This document shows positions 7,448-14,677 of a DNA stretch of 20,289 bases, one piece after another. The notes under the pieces are model-generated. The model was not told the origin of the DNA. It was given only the letters and a program-made list of their open reading frames with translations, and did not search any database. The position numbers and the translations under genes are program-made. The stretch is from an uncultured Oscillospiraceae bacterium (GTDB lineage: Bacteria; Bacillota; Clostridia; Oscillospirales; Oscillospiraceae). The stretch lies in contig CAJUAC010000052.1 of NCBI GenBank assembly GCA_910583885.1, forward strand, positions 1 to 20,289, given 5' to 3'. Every line of letters starts with the position of its first letter. Positions within the stretch are counted from its first letter, which is position 1.

Positions 7448-7490
7448 AAACAGCGGACGCCTCCCCGTCATGGGGAGGCGTCCGCCGTTT
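7448..7490 (-). terminator. Hairpin terminator of the proBA/flavoprotein operon
   Basis: A 14-bp perfect stem (GCGGACGCCTCCCC at 7453-7466 against 7472-7485, loop GTCAT). After one mismatch it is extended by AAAC/GTTT on the outside. It lies 5 bp beyond the stop codon of the last gene of the minus-strand operon. On the minus strand the stem ends in GTTT and runs into CCTT, a weak T tract. It also shields the EIIC promoter from read-through. Confidence 0.75.
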
Positions 7491-7495
7491 CGTGC

Positions 7496-8524
7496 CTATC
7501 CTGCCATCATGTGTGCCGCGAAGGCCGCACCGCGCTGGGCGATCCCGGGGAGCTTCACCAGGCTCCCCTTCTCATTGGCCGTCTCCAGCATACAGAAGCG
7601 GGGCGGGAGGTAAAAGCTCTTGTTCATATTCAGCCCGGAGATCAGCTGCCGGGCGATCAGATCCCCGCCGGAGTAGCCGGAGACAATGAGGCCGTAAAGC
7701 TGCTTGTCATAGAAGCGGCTCTGCCGGAACAGGGCGGTCAGGCGGTTGACAAAGGCGGTGAGGTTGGCGGCCAGGGCGTCGTTGTAGTTGGCACATAGCA
7801 TGACCAGCGCGTCACACTCCCGGACAGCAGGAAACACCTCGTCCACCATGGGGCCGCCGTAGAAGCACCCACCCTGCTGTCCGAAGTGGAGGCAGGCGGT
7901 ATAGCTGCACCCGATGCAGTCGGCCAGGGCGCCGTTTTGCAGGCAAAGCTCTTGGACCTCTGCCGTCTCCGGCAGCCCCGCCTTGACCAGCTCCCAGAGG
8001 GCCAGGGTGTTGCTGGTGGCACGCACGGAGGCGTGGAGGGCCAGCACCCGGCGGGGCGGCGGCAGGCCCTCCCAGCCGGCCAGGCGGTTCACCAGCTCCG
8101 CCACAGCCATGCGGAAGGCGGTGGGCTCGTCGGTGCCGTGGATCTGGGCCTGGACCTGGAAATTGCGCAGGGAGCCGGTGGCCTCCACCAGCGGGCGGCC
8201 CAGGAAGGCACACCCGGCCAGGTTGGCGGCCAGGACCAGGTCCCGGGCCACATCCTTGGTGTAGAGCTCCCCTACGCCAGTGACTACCAGGCCGGCAATG
8301 CAGTCATCCAGCAGGCCGCCCCCCCGGCGCAGGATGGAGAGCATCTGATAATAGGCCGGGTTGCAGCCGCCCCCATCCAGGGCAATGGCAAACAGGAGCC
8401 GCTCCCCTTGCAGGCCCCCCATGCCGTCCGCCGGGTCATGGAACCCACTGCCCGCCGGAAGGATAGGGCCCAGCAGATCCCAGAGCTTGCCGCTGTACTC
8501 GTTGCGGGGAAGGATGACAACCAT
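7496..8524 (-). CDS. Tandem flavodoxin-fold NAD(P)H-dependent FMN reductase-like protein
   Basis: A 342-aa protein that appears to have two flavodoxin-like halves. The second half (about 158-342) shows the FMN phosphate loop HASVRATSNT (164-173), a cysteine cluster C203-x2-C206-x4-C211-x8-C220, and a CANYNDALAANLTAFVNRL segment like the flavin-contact region of NADPH-dependent FMN reductases. The first half (about 40-150) has GVGELYTKDVARDLVLAANL and LGRPLVEATGSLRNF and looks like a diverged partner domain. It probably transfers electrons through a flavin. The cysteines could hold an iron-sulfur cluster as in iron-sulfur flavoproteins, but the spacing is not the textbook one. It starts 17 bp after proA with GGAGGGG upstream, so it is the third gene of the proline operon. 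Its substrate is unknown. Confidence 0.75.
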   Translation of the reverse strand: MVVILPRNEYSGKLWDLLGPILPAGSGFHDPADGMGGLQGERLLFAIALDGGGCNPAYYQMLSILRRGGGLLDDCIAGLVVTGVGELYTKDVARDLVLAANLAGCAFLGRPLVEATGSLRNFQVQAQIHGTDEPTAFRMAVAELVNRLAGWEGLPPPRRVLALHASVRATSNTLALWELVKAGLPETAEVQELCLQNGALADCIGCSYTACLHFGQQGGCFYGGPMVDEVFPAVRECDALVMLCANYNDALAANLTAFVNRLTALFRQSRFYDKQLYGLIVSGYSGGDLIARQLISGLNMNKSFYLPPRFCMLETANEKGSLVKLPGIAQRGAAFAAHMMAG

Positions 8525-8541
8525 TCTGATCCCCTCCTATA

Positions 8542-9792
8542 TCAGCGGGTCTGCCCGTCACCGGTGATCACGTATTTGTAGGAGCACAGCTCCTCCAGGC
8601 CCATGGGGCCCCGTGCGTGGAGCTTCTGGGTGGAGATACCCATCTCGCACCCCAGGCCAAACTCGCCCCCGTCAGTGAAGCGGGTGGAGGCGTTCCAATA
8701 CACCGCCGCGCTGTCCACCTGGGCGATGAACGCCGCCGCCGTGGCGGCGTTGGCAGTGACAATGGCGTCACTGTGGCCGGTGGAGTGGGCGGAGATGTGG
8801 GCGGCGGCAGCCTGTGGGCTGTCCACCACCGCCACAGCCAGGATATAGTCGAGAAATTCGCTATCAAAGTCCGCCTCCCCGGCGGGGGTCCCGTCAACGA
8901 CGGCGGCGGCCCGGCTGTCCAGGCGCAGCTCCACGGGGGTGAGCCCCTGGGCGGCGCGGTCCTCCACCAGCCGTTTTTTCAGCCGGGGCAGGAACTCCGC
9001 CGCCACGTCGGCATGGACCAGGCACACCTCATCGGCGTTGCACACGCTGGGGCGGCTGGTCTTGGCGTTTTCGACAATGTTTAGGGCCATGTCCAGCTCC
9101 GCCTCCGCGTCCACATAGACATGGCAGATGCCGGTGCCGGTCTGGATGCAGGGGACCAGGGCGTTCTCCACGCAGGAGCGGATCAGCCCCGCGCCGCCCC
9201 GCGGGATCAGCAGGTCCACCAGCCCCACGGCGGTCATCAGCTCATGGGCGCTCTGGCGGGTGGTATCCTGGACAAGGCTTACCAGCTCCCGGGGCAGCTT
9301 CACAGCCTCCAGCCCCGCCCGCAGGGCCTCCACAATGGCATTGGCGGAGCGGAACGCCTCCTTGCCCCCCCGGAGGACACACACATTGCCGCTCTTGAGT
9401 GCCAGGGCGGCGGCGTCAGAGGTGACATTGGGACGGCTCTCGTAGATGATCGCCACCACCCCCATGGGGACCGCCACCTGGCGGATCACCAGGCCGTTGG
9501 GCCGCTCCACCGTGCGCAGCACCCGGCCCACCGGATCCGGCAGGGCCGCCACCTGGCGCACCCCTTCCGCCATCCCGGCAATCCGCTCCTCTGTCAGCGC
9601 CAGCCGGTCCAGCATCACCGCCCCGGTATGGGCGGCGTCCAGATCCCGGGCGTTGGCCGCAAGGATTTCACCCCGCCGTGCCCACAGGCTGTCCGCCATG
9701 GACAGCAGGGCGGCGTTCTTGGTGTCCGTCCCCGCCCCCAGGAGCGCCGGGCGCACCGCCCGGGCGGCTTTCAGGAGCTCCTGTGTCGTCAT
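8542..9792 (-). CDS. proA: Gamma-glutamyl phosphate reductase (glutamate-5-semialdehyde dehydrogenase)
   Basis: ProA catalyses the NADPH-dependent reduction of gamma-glutamyl phosphate to glutamate-5-semialdehyde in proline synthesis, in the cytosol. The 416-aa length is normal. Family features include GVVAIIYESRPNVTSDAAAL (111-130), ALKSGNVCVLRGGKEA, LLIPRGGAGLI, and the active-site cysteine in PSVCNADE (C251). The true start is the ATG at 9792, which overlaps the proB stop (ATGA) and is preceded by GGGAGGGG; the longer frame back to 9915 runs inside proB. Coupling to proB is expected, because the two enzymes hand over a labile acyl phosphate. No proC is present in the window. Confidence 0.96.
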   Translation of the reverse strand: MTTQELLKAARAVRPALLGAGTDTKNAALLSMADSLWARRGEILAANARDLDAAHTGAVMLDRLALTEERIAGMAEGVRQVAALPDPVGRVLRTVERPNGLVIRQVAVPMGVVAIIYESRPNVTSDAAALALKSGNVCVLRGGKEAFRSANAIVEALRAGLEAVKLPRELVSLVQDTTRQSAHELMTAVGLVDLLIPRGGAGLIRSCVENALVPCIQTGTGICHVYVDAEAELDMALNIVENAKTSRPSVCNADEVCLVHADVAAEFLPRLKKRLVEDRAAQGLTPVELRLDSRAAAVVDGTPAGEADFDSEFLDYILAVAVVDSPQAAAAHISAHSTGHSDAIVTANAATAAAFIAQVDSAAVYWNASTRFTDGGEFGLGCEMGISTQKLHARGPMGLEELCSYKYVITGDGQTR

Positions 9793-10571
9793 ATGCGCGC
9801 CCCTCCCTTCTTCCCATAAAACCGGGTGCCCACCAGCTCCCCGTCCGCAATGCGGTACAGATCCGCCGGGCGGTTCCCGTTGGTAATAATCATGTCGCAG
9901 CCCGCCGCCATGCACAGCCCCGCCGCCTTCAGCTTCGTGACCATGCCGCCGGTGCCCAGCGCACTGCCTGCGTCCCCCGCCAGGGCCATCAGCGCCGGCG
10001 TCAGCTCCCGGACCTCCGGCACCAGCTGCGCGGTGGGATCCTTACGCGGGTCTGCGGTGTACAGGCCCTCGATGTCGCTCATCAGCACCAGCAGGTCTGC
10101 CCGGGCGTTCACCGCCACAATGGCCCCCAGGGTGTCGTTATCCCCCACGGCGATCTCTGCCGTGGCGACGGTGTCGTTTTCGTTGACAACCGGCAGGACC
10201 CCCAGCTCCAGCAGGCGGAAGAGGGTATTCTGGAAATTTTCCCGCCGCTGGGCATCCCGGGTGTCGTCCTTCGTTACCAGGATCTGGGCCACTGTGTGGT
10301 GGTACTCGGAAAAGAGCTTGTCGTACGTATACATGAGCTCGCACTGGCCCACGGCGGCCAGGGCCTGCTTGGTGGGGATATCTGCGGGCCTGCTGGCCAT
10401 GTTCAGCTTCCCCACACCCATGGCAATGGCCCCGGAGGAAATCAAAATCAGCTCGTGCCCAGCATTTTTCAGGTCGCTCATCACCTTGCACAGCAGCTCC
10501 ACCCGCCGGATGTTCAGTTTCCCGGTGGCATGGGTCAGGGTGGAGGTGCCCAGCTTAACGGCAATCCTCAT
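9789..10571 (-). CDS. proB: Glutamate 5-kinase, short form without PUA domain
   Basis: ProB phosphorylates glutamate to gamma-glutamyl phosphate, the first step of proline synthesis. The 260-aa amino-acid-kinase domain shows MRIAVKLGTSTLTH at the N-terminus, LISSGAIAMGVGKL, the glutamate-site VVNENDTVA, and SDIEGLYTADPRKD. The C-terminal PUA domain of the roughly 365-residue enzymes is absent. In E. coli the PUA domain influences proline feedback and metal dependence but is not needed for catalysis. The ATG at 10571 has GAGGAG 9 nt upstream; an in-frame start at 10607 would overlap the promoter. It is the first gene of proB-proA-flavoprotein. Confidence 0.95.
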   Translation of the reverse strand: MRIAVKLGTSTLTHATGKLNIRRVELLCKVMSDLKNAGHELILISSGAIAMGVGKLNMASRPADIPTKQALAAVGQCELMYTYDKLFSEYHHTVAQILVTKDDTRDAQRRENFQNTLFRLLELGVLPVVNENDTVATAEIAVGDNDTLGAIVAVNARADLLVLMSDIEGLYTADPRKDPTAQLVPEVRELTPALMALAGDAGSALGTGGMVTKLKAAGLCMAAGCDMIITNGNRPADLYRIADGELVGTRFYGKKGGARI

Positions 10572-10597
10572 AGGTTCACGCTCCTCTCGTCTGCACC

Positions 10598-10626
10598 AGT
10601 ATACCACAGCGGGGCGGAAATTGGAA
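10598..10626 (-). promoter_or_regulatory. Putative proBA promoter
   Basis: On the minus strand TTCCAA (plus 10626-10621), a 17-bp spacer, then TATACT (plus 10603-10598). The -10 box is good and the -35 box weak. Its -35 box directly abuts that of the divergent sigma-factor promoter. The leader of about 25 nt is too short for a T-box or attenuator, so proline control by leader RNA is unlikely. Confidence 0.5.
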
Positions 10627-10655
10627 TCGACATTCCAGACAGTTTCTGCTATACT
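10627..10655 (+). promoter_or_regulatory. Putative promoter of the second ECF sigma operon
   Basis: TCGACA (10627-10632), a 17-bp spacer, then TATACT (10650-10655). Each box matches the consensus at five of six positions. A leader of about 50 nt follows to the GTG start at 10711. Because its -35 box touches the proB -35 box, the two polymerases probably compete for this site. Confidence 0.6.
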
Positions 10656-10710
10656 GGCAGCACATTTTCAGTTTGTTTGCGTCATATCCAGCAGAAAGGG
10701 GGGATGTGCC

Positions 10711-11268
10711 GTGGAGGACACCCAGATTATCGACCTGTACTGGCAGCGGGATGAGGAGGCTATCCGGGCCACAGACGGGAAATACGGGCCGTTCTGCCAC
10801 CGCCTGGCCATGAACATCCTGCACAGCTTCCAGGACAGCGAGGAGTGCGTCAGCGACACCTACGGACGCTGTTGGGACACCATGCCGCCCCAGCGGCCCC
10901 GCAGCCTACAGGCCTACCTGGGGACCATTGTCCGCAACCTCTCCATCAGCCGCTACCGCAGCGCCCACGCGCAGAAGCGTTTCGGCGGGATGGAGGTGCT
11001 GCTCAGTGAGCTGGAGGGCTGCGTGCCCGCGCCGGAGAGCGTCCAGCGCACGGTGGAGGCAGGGGAGCTCAGCGAACTCATCAGCCGCTGGCTGGAGGGG
11101 CTGGGTGCGGAGGACCGGGCGCTGTTTATCCGGCGCTACTGGAACGGCGACGCAGTGAAAACACTGGCAGGGGAACTGGGGGTGCGCCCCAACGCCCTGA
11201 CCAAGCGGCTGCTGCGGCTGCGGGAAGCCCTGCGGCTGGCGCTGGAAAGGGAGGGGGTCACAGTATGA
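10711..11268 (+). CDS. ECF-type RNA polymerase sigma factor (sigma-70 family)
   Basis: A 185-aa two-domain sigma factor, distinct from the one at 4733. Region 2 spans about residues 10-88 (KYGPFCHRLAMNILHSF, SEECVSDTYGRCWDTMPP, LQAYLGTIVRNLSISRYRS). Region 4 spans about 118-180 (LEGLGAEDRALFIRRYWNGD, then AVKTLAGELGVRPNALTKRL). No in-frame ATG suits the domain start. GTG at 10711 is chosen because AAGGGGGG lies 7 nt upstream and the N-terminus VEDTQIIDLYWQRDEEAI aligns with the family. The open frame runs upstream to 9826, but that part is antisense to proB. The stop overlaps the next start codon (ATGA). Confidence 0.87.
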   Translation: MEDTQIIDLYWQRDEEAIRATDGKYGPFCHRLAMNILHSFQDSEECVSDTYGRCWDTMPPQRPRSLQAYLGTIVRNLSISRYRSAHAQKRFGGMEVLLSELEGCVPAPESVQRTVEAGELSELISRWLEGLGAEDRALFIRRYWNGDAVKTLAGELGVRPNALTKRLLRLREALRLALEREGVTV

Positions 11269-11819
11269 GCCAAAAAGCGGAAATCTTATTTGATGCCATC
11301 ACGGGCATACGGGCGGAGCTGGTGGAGGAGGCCCAGCGCTACACCTTCCGCCGCCGCGCCTACCGGAGGCGGTACGGGGCCCTGGCCGCCTGCCTGGTTC
11401 TGGCGGCCCTGGTGGGGTTCTACAGCCTGGCCCTCTTTGGCGGCGGCACGGGGGACAGCGGCGCGCCCAGCGGCGACACAAATGACGCCGCCATGCCGCC
11501 CGCGTCCGCTGCGCCTGCGGATACCCCGGAGCTGGACAGCGCATCCGCGCCGGAGTATGCCGGGGAGGCGCTGCCGTTTCTCGCCCGGGTGCTGGCGGTG
11601 AGTGAGGATTGGATACTGGCGGTCCCCCTGCCCGGGGAGGCGTTCTCGGCCCGGGGGCCCATCCGGGTGCGCACGGAGGAGGCAGCGGAGCTGCCGGAGC
11701 TCCATCCGGGCGACCTGATCCGCATCTCATATCTTGGCGACCTCCAGGACAGCTATCCCCCGGGCCTCCGCGCCACAGGGGTGGAGCGGGTGATGGAGGA
11801 AGAGGAGCCGGCCGCCTGA
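11265..11819 (+). CDS. Small single-pass membrane protein, putative sigma-factor regulator
   Basis: A 184-aa protein with a cytosolic N-terminus (1-37) that ends in a strongly basic run (RRRAYRRRYG), one membrane helix at about 38-59 (ALAACLVLAALVGFYSLALF), a Gly/Pro/Ala/Ser-rich linker (about 60-100) and a small external domain (about 103-180) with EDWILAVPLPGEAF and LHPGDLIRISYLGDL. The C-terminal part resembles a small beta-barrel, by eye only. It starts at an ATG overlapping the sigma-factor stop, so the two are co-translated. Position and topology suggest it restrains or tunes the sigma factor. No known anti-sigma motif is visible. Its stop codon lies 4 bp from the convergent histidine kinase stop. 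Confidence 0.7.
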   Translation: MSQKAEILFDAITGIRAELVEEAQRYTFRRRAYRRRYGALAACLVLAALVGFYSLALFGGGTGDSGAPSGDTNDAAMPPASAAPADTPELDSASAPEYAGEALPFLARVLAVSEDWILAVPLPGEAFSARGPIRVRTEEAAELPELHPGDLIRISYLGDLQDSYPPGLRATGVERVMEEEEPAA

Positions 11820-11823
11820 CGGC

Positions 11824-13107
11824 CTACCGCCAGCGCACGGTTACAATGGTCCCCTGGCCCTCCTGGCTCTCCAGCTCCGGGGAGGCATTGTGGTAGGCGG
11901 CGGCGTGCTTGACAATGGAGAGGCCCAGGCCTGTGCCGCCAACCTCCTTGGAGTGGCTCTTGTCCACCCGGTAGAAGCGCTCGAACACCCGCTGCTGGTG
12001 GGCGGGAGGGATGCCGATGCCCGTGTCCCGGACCGCCAGGCGGGCCTTGCCCCCCTCCGTGTCCACAGTGACGGTGACAGACCCGCCGGGGCGGTTGTAC
12101 TTGATGGCGTTGTCCACCAGGTTGCCGATCATCTCCTCCAGCACAGCCCGCACGCCCTCCACCACCACCGGTACGCCCTCCAGGTGCAGGGAGACCTGCC
12201 CCCGGGCGGCGGAGGCGGACATCCGGTCCAGCACCTCCCGGGAGAGCTGGCAGAGATCCACCGCCTGCCGGTCCATGGGCGCGGCGTTCTCATCCAGGCG
12301 GCTGAGGTGGATGATATCCTCCACCAGGGAGATCAGCCGCTGGGCCTCCCGGTAGATGTCGGCGGCAAACTCCGGCACGGTCTCCTGGGGGACCATGCCG
12401 TCCTTCATCAGCTCGGCAAAACCGGAGATGGAGGTCAGGGGCGTTTTCAGCTCATGGGAGACGTTGGCGGTGAACTCCCGGCGCAGGGACTCCCGCTTCT
12501 CCCGCTCGGTCACGTCCAGCAGGGCCACTACCGCCCCGGCGGGCCCGCCCTCGTGGAGGATGGGGCTGGCTAACAGCTGGCAGCACGTGCCCTCCCTCTC
12601 CAGCAGGGCCTCGCTGTGCCGCCCGGCCAGGGCCTCCACCACCACCCGGCGGAAGGGTTCCGCCTGGCCCAGCAGCAGCACGCTCTCCCCCGCGCAGGGC
12701 TCCGACGCCCCCAGCAGCCGCAGGGCGCTGGCGTTGCAGGAGAGGAGGTTTGTGCGCCGGTCGATGAGCAGGAACCCCTCGCTCATGTTCTCCGTGATGG
12801 CGGTAAATTCCTCGTGGCGCTGGCGCAGCTCGTCCGTCTGGGAACGGATGGTCGCCTGCTGCCGGCGCAGGTAGTCCAGGAGGGGGAACAGCTCCCCATA
12901 GCGCACGCAGGACTCCGGCATGGACGGATCCAGCTCCCGGATGGGCTGGGTAATCCTCCGGGCCAGGCGGCGGGCGGCCAGGGCAATCAGCAGCGCGGCG
13001 GCCAGCAGCAGGGGAACCGCCGCCCCGTCCCACCGTGAGGAAAGCGCCCCCACCCCCAGCGCCGCCAGCCCCACCAGGAAAATGGCGCGGGAGATGTTCC
13101 CGGTCAT
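11824..13107 (-). CDS. phoR: PhoR-like sensor histidine kinase with PAS domain
   Basis: A 427-aa sensor kinase. Two membrane helices at about 8-23 and 29-47 are joined by only a few residues, so there is almost no external sensor domain. A short linker with a helical stretch follows, then a PAS domain (about 100-200). The HisKA domain has FTANVSHELKTPLTSISGF with phosphoacceptor H218. The ATPase domain has the N box NLVDNAIKYN (329-338), G1 DTGIG (361-365), the F box FERFYRVD and G2 GGTGLGLS (390-397). The architecture matches E. coli PhoR, which also lacks an external loop and takes its signal from the Pst transporter. The pst operon next door supports a role in phosphate sensing. The ATG overlaps the regulator's stop (ATGA). 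Strict substrate specificity cannot be proved from sequence. Confidence 0.85.
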   Translation of the reverse strand: MTGNISRAIFLVGLAALGVGALSSRWDGAAVPLLLAAALLIALAARRLARRITQPIRELDPSMPESCVRYGELFPLLDYLRRQQATIRSQTDELRQRHEEFTAITENMSEGFLLIDRRTNLLSCNASALRLLGASEPCAGESVLLLGQAEPFRRVVVEALAGRHSEALLEREGTCCQLLASPILHEGGPAGAVVALLDVTEREKRESLRREFTANVSHELKTPLTSISGFAELMKDGMVPQETVPEFAADIYREAQRLISLVEDIIHLSRLDENAAPMDRQAVDLCQLSREVLDRMSASAARGQVSLHLEGVPVVVEGVRAVLEEMIGNLVDNAIKYNRPGGSVTVTVDTEGGKARLAVRDTGIGIPPAHQQRVFERFYRVDKSHSKEVGGTGLGLSIVKHAAAYHNASPELESQEGQGTIVTVRWR

Positions 13108-13778
13108 GGCATGTCCTCCATCTTGTAGCCGATGCCCCGCACGGTCTGGATCAGGTTCCCCGCCTCCCCCAGCTTCTGGCGCAGGGTACGCACATGCACA
13201 TCCACTGTGCGGCTGGCCCCGTCAAAGTCGTAGCCCCACACAGTATTGAGGAGCTGATCCCGGGTGAGCACCGTGCCCCGGCGCTCCAGCAGCAGGTGCA
13301 GCAGCTGGAACTCCTTGCGCGTCAGGGCCACGTCCTCCCCGTCCACCTGGGCCGTGTGCCGGTCCGGATCCACTGCAACCGGGCCCAGCCGCAGGGCTGG
13401 GCCCTCCTCGTCCCCCACCCGGCGCAGGGCGGAGCGTACCCGGGCCATCAGCTCCATCATGCCAAAGGGCTTGGACACGTAGTCATCCGCCCCGGCGTCC
13501 AGGCCCACCACCTTATCGAACTCGCTGCCCTTGGCGGTGAGCAGGATCACCTGGACGCGGCGGGTGCGCCGGTCTGCGCGCAGCCGCTTGAGGATGGAGA
13601 TGCCGTCCTCCTCGGGCAGCATGATGTCCAGCAGCACTACCTGGGGCGCCCGCTGGGCCACGGCCTCCCAGAACGCACTGGGGTGGGCGAAGCCCTCCGC
13701 CTCCAGCCCCGCGCTGGTCAGTGAATACAGCACCAGCTTGCGGATGCTGTTGTCGTCCTCTACACAATAAATCATCAC
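13104..13778 (-). CDS. phoB: OmpR/PhoB-family response regulator
   Basis: A 224-aa DNA-binding response regulator. The receiver domain (1-115) has acidic D8/D9, phosphoacceptor D51 in VVLLDIMLPEEDG, T81 and K103 in the KPF motif. The winged-helix domain (about 128-221) contains LTRKEFQLLHLLLERRGTVL, the LLNTVWGYDF segment and the recognition helix SRTVDVHVRTLRQKLG. It starts GTG-ATG; either codon may be used, with AGAGAGG upstream (7 nt from GTG, 10 from ATG). It lies directly after pstB on the same strand and probably activates pst expression when its partner kinase phosphorylates it under phosphate limitation. The PhoB/PhoP name rests on context. I could not pick out a convincing Pho box by eye. 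Confidence 0.87.
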   Translation of the reverse strand: MMIYCVEDDNSIRKLVLYSLTSAGLEAEGFAHPSAFWEAVAQRAPQVVLLDIMLPEEDGISILKRLRADRRTRRVQVILLTAKGSEFDKVVGLDAGADDYVSKPFGMMELMARVRSALRRVGDEEGPALRLGPVAVDPDRHTAQVDGEDVALTRKEFQLLHLLLERRGTVLTRDQLLNTVWGYDFDGASRTVDVHVRTLRQKLGEAGNLIQTVRGIGYKMEDMP

Positions 13779-13841
13779 AGCAGAACCTCTCTTTGGTAGT
13801 CATTTTTTATGTATAAAAGAAAATGAATCCGGGTTCTCACC

Positions 13842-13876
13842 AGGCGCGCCCCTTGGCCGGCGTGCCTTTATTTTAT
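13842..13876 (+). terminator. Plus-oriented terminator-like hairpin between pstB and the regulator gene
   Basis: AGGCGCGCC (13842-13850) pairs with GGCGTGCCT (13859-13867) through nine pairs, one a G-T wobble, with loop CCTTGGCC. A T-rich run TTTATTTTAT follows. The wobble and T tract work only in plus-strand RNA; the minus-strand RNA would carry an A-C mismatch and no T tract. No plus-strand gene is visible upstream, so it may block antisense transcription into pstB or end a small unrecognised RNA. The remaining 137-bp gap holds no other feature I can support. Confidence 0.4.
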
Positions 13877-13915
13877 CACAGCACCGGCGGCATGGAAATC
13901 CTTTTTTCACTGCCA

Positions 13916-14677
13916 TCAGCCGAATTGCCCGGTCAGATAGCCCTCCGTGCGTTTATCCCGGGGCATAGAAAACAGCCGCTCCGTCCGGCCTGCCTCCACC
14001 AGCTCGCCGCCGAGGAAAAAGGCGGTCCGGCCGGATACCCGGGCCGCCTGCTGCATATTGTGTGTCACCATGACAATGGTGTACTGCCCTTGCAGGGAGG
14101 CGATCAGCTCCTCTACCCGGGCGGTGGAGATGGGGTCCAGGGCACTGGTGGCCTCGTCCAGCAGCAGCACCTCCGGCTCCACCGCCAGCGCCCTGGCAAT
14201 GCACAGCCGCTGCTGCTGCCCCCCGGAGAGGCCCAGGGCGCTCCGTTTCAGCCGATCCTTCACCTCGTCCCAGATGGCCGCGGCCCGCAGGGCCTGCTCC
14301 ACCACCCCGTCCAGCCGTTCCCGGCCCCGCACGCCGTGGGTCCGCGGGCCGTAGGCCACATTGTCGTAGATGGACATGGGGAAGGGGTTGGGCCGCTGGA
14401 ACACCATGCCGATCCGGCGGCGCAGGTCGATGACATCCTGATCGGGGCTGTAGATCTCCCTGCCGTGGAAGGCCAGGGAGCCCTTGGCCCGCGCCCCCGC
14501 AACCAGGTCGTTCATCCGGTTGATCGCCCGCAGGAAGGTGGTCTTCCCGCACCCGGAGGGACCGATAAGGGCCGTCACCTGGTTGGCCGGAATATCCAGG
14601 GAGATGTGCCGGAGGGCCTGGGTATGGCCGTAGTAGAAATCCAGCTCCCGGGCAGAGAGGATGATGCGCTCAGCCAT
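13916..14677 (-). CDS. pstB: Phosphate ABC transporter ATP-binding protein
   Basis: A 253-aa ATPase that powers the PstCA channel. It shows Walker A GPSGCGKT (39-46), Q-loop Q94 in MVFQRPNPFPMSIYDNVAYG, signature LSGGQ (150-154), Walker B VLLLDE (170-175) and the switch H206 in VTHNMQQA. PNPFPMSIYDNVAYGPR is characteristic of PstB. The start at 14677 overlaps the end of pstA by 8 bp and has AAGGGGGG upstream; the longer frame to 14713 would run into pstA. In most bacteria phoU follows pstB, but here the next gene is the response regulator. Confidence 0.96.
   Translation of the reverse strand: MAERIILSARELDFYYGHTQALRHISLDIPANQVTALIGPSGCGKTTFLRAINRMNDLVAGARAKGSLAFHGREIYSPDQDVIDLRRRIGMVFQRPNPFPMSIYDNVAYGPRTHGVRGRERLDGVVEQALRAAAIWDEVKDRLKRSALGLSGGQQQRLCIARALAVEPEVLLLDEATSALDPISTARVEELIASLQGQYTIVMVTHNMQQAARVSGRTAFFLGGELVEAGRTERLFSMPRDKRTEGYLTGQFG

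Noticed and set aside
10572..10710. Possible T-box or leader attenuator for proline genes
   Set aside because: Only about 25 nt lie between the proB promoter and start codon, with no specifier hairpin or terminator.
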